A DNA stretch of 12,967 nt from the NCBI GenBank assembly GCA_964625745.1, contig CAZVCJ010000113.1:1-12967 (forward strand), read 5' to 3'. The notes beneath the pieces are model-generated. The model had not been told where the DNA came from. It was given only the letters and a program-made list of their open reading frames with translations, and ran no database searches. Positions 12,696 through 12,967 of this stretch are shown here, piece after piece (the stretch's first letter is position 1; each line of letters opens with the position of its first letter). The translations under genes and the position numbers were made by a program. Source of the DNA: CAZVCJ01 sp964625745. Lineage in GTDB: Bacteria; Chloroflexota; Anaerolineae; VGOG01.

Positions 12696-12967
12696 ATGAA
12701 AAACTTTCGTCAGGAGAAAAATTCCTTATTATGGGAAAAGTACCACGAGACCGTGCGGATTGAACCGTGGGGCCCCGATAGCCTGCGGGTGCGGGCCACG
12801 GCAGCGGCGGAGATCCTGGAAGACCTGCCGGGCGGGCTGCTGGATCCCATCCCTGCACAAGCACAGATTGAGATCGGCGAGGAGCGTGCCGTCATCCGCA
12901 ATGGCGCAATTTCCGCCGAAGTCCGTCCAGGCGGGGGCCGAGCCGATACCGGTCCCCAGACGGCAAT
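12696..12967 (+). CDS. Glycoside hydrolase family 31 (alpha-xylosidase/alpha-glucosidase type), N-terminal part
   Basis: About 90 codons before the window ends. The stretch ETVRIEPWGPDSLRVRA (residues 18-34), followed by AQIEIGEERAVIRNGAISAEV, resembles the N-terminal galactose-mutarotase-like domain that precedes the GH31 barrel in alpha-xylosidases and alpha-glucosidases. The catalytic domain is beyond the window, so specificity cannot be told. ATG 12696 is chosen because AAAGGAG (12681-12687) lies eight bases upstream; an ATG at 12688 hits a stop after three codons. No signal peptide is evident. It lies downstream of the LacI-type operator and divergent from the fucosidase, which suits joint use on fucosylated, xylosylated oligosaccharides. 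After residue 78 the expected pattern seems to continue in another frame (near five G's at 12933-12937). Confidence 0.6.
   Translation, partial: MKNFRQEKNSLLWEKYHETVRIEPWGPDSLRVRATAAAEILEDLPGGLLDPIPAQAQIEIGEERAVIRNGAISAEVRPGGGRADTGPQTA

Overview
This is a carbohydrate-catabolism region from a GC-rich bacterium. The gene set (GH29 and GH31 glycosidases, UxaE-type uronate epimerase, Bacillus-type SDR fructuronate reductase, URO-D-like proteins in sugar loci), a probable leaderless promoter and many short heptad/octad and palindromic repeats suggest an Anaerolineae-like member of the Chloroflexota. That placement is inference; there is no rRNA or other phylogenetic marker in the window.

Layout. 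(1) Bases 1-3501, plus strand: the tail of an amidohydrolase, a 216-base spacer made almost wholly of two inverted-repeat elements, then a compact trio: zinc-dependent alcohol dehydrogenase (402-1457), aldo/keto reductase (1469-2458) and uroporphyrinogen-decarboxylase-like protein (2455-3501). A good intrinsic terminator (3552-3588) closes this unit. (2) Bases 3689-11144, plus strand: a uronate operon from a promoter at 3654-3682: uxaC, uxaE, galU, a glucuronokinase-like GHMP kinase, kduD, uxuB and a QueG-like double [4Fe-4S] protein. (3) Bases 11050-12366, minus strand: a cytoplasmic GH29 alpha-L-fucosidase that converges on, and overlaps, the Fe-S gene. (4) Bases 12367-12967: a divergent control region with promoters on both strands, a perfect 14-bp LacI/GalR-type palindrome, what looks like a collapsed LacI-family repressor gene, and the start of a GH31 glycosidase running off the end.

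How the genes work together. UxaC isomerises glucuronate/galacturonate to fructuronate/tagaturonate. UxaE interconverts these two, so galacturonate can enter the glucuronate branch without UxaB/UxaA. UxuB reduces fructuronate to mannonate. KduD reduces the diketo-deoxyuronate from unsaturated pectin or glycosaminoglycan fragments to KDG. Mannonate dehydratase, KDG kinase and KDPG aldolase are not in the window. Set inside this catabolic operon is a kinase plus uridylyltransferase pair that could turn free uronate into a UDP-sugar, which would make the operon a branch point between burning and salvaging uronates. The GH29 and GH31 enzymes would trim fucosyl and xylosyl/glucosyl side chains from plant oligosaccharides such as xyloglucan.

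The most striking non-gene structure is the set of different short tandem repeats at nearly every gene junction that is not a tight overlap (units CTCGTTAC, CCAATAC, ACGCAAC, CAGCAAAT). At two junctions the repeat supplies both the upstream stop and the downstream start codon. Two further repeat-like elements sit in frame inside coding sequences (uxaE and the fucosidase).
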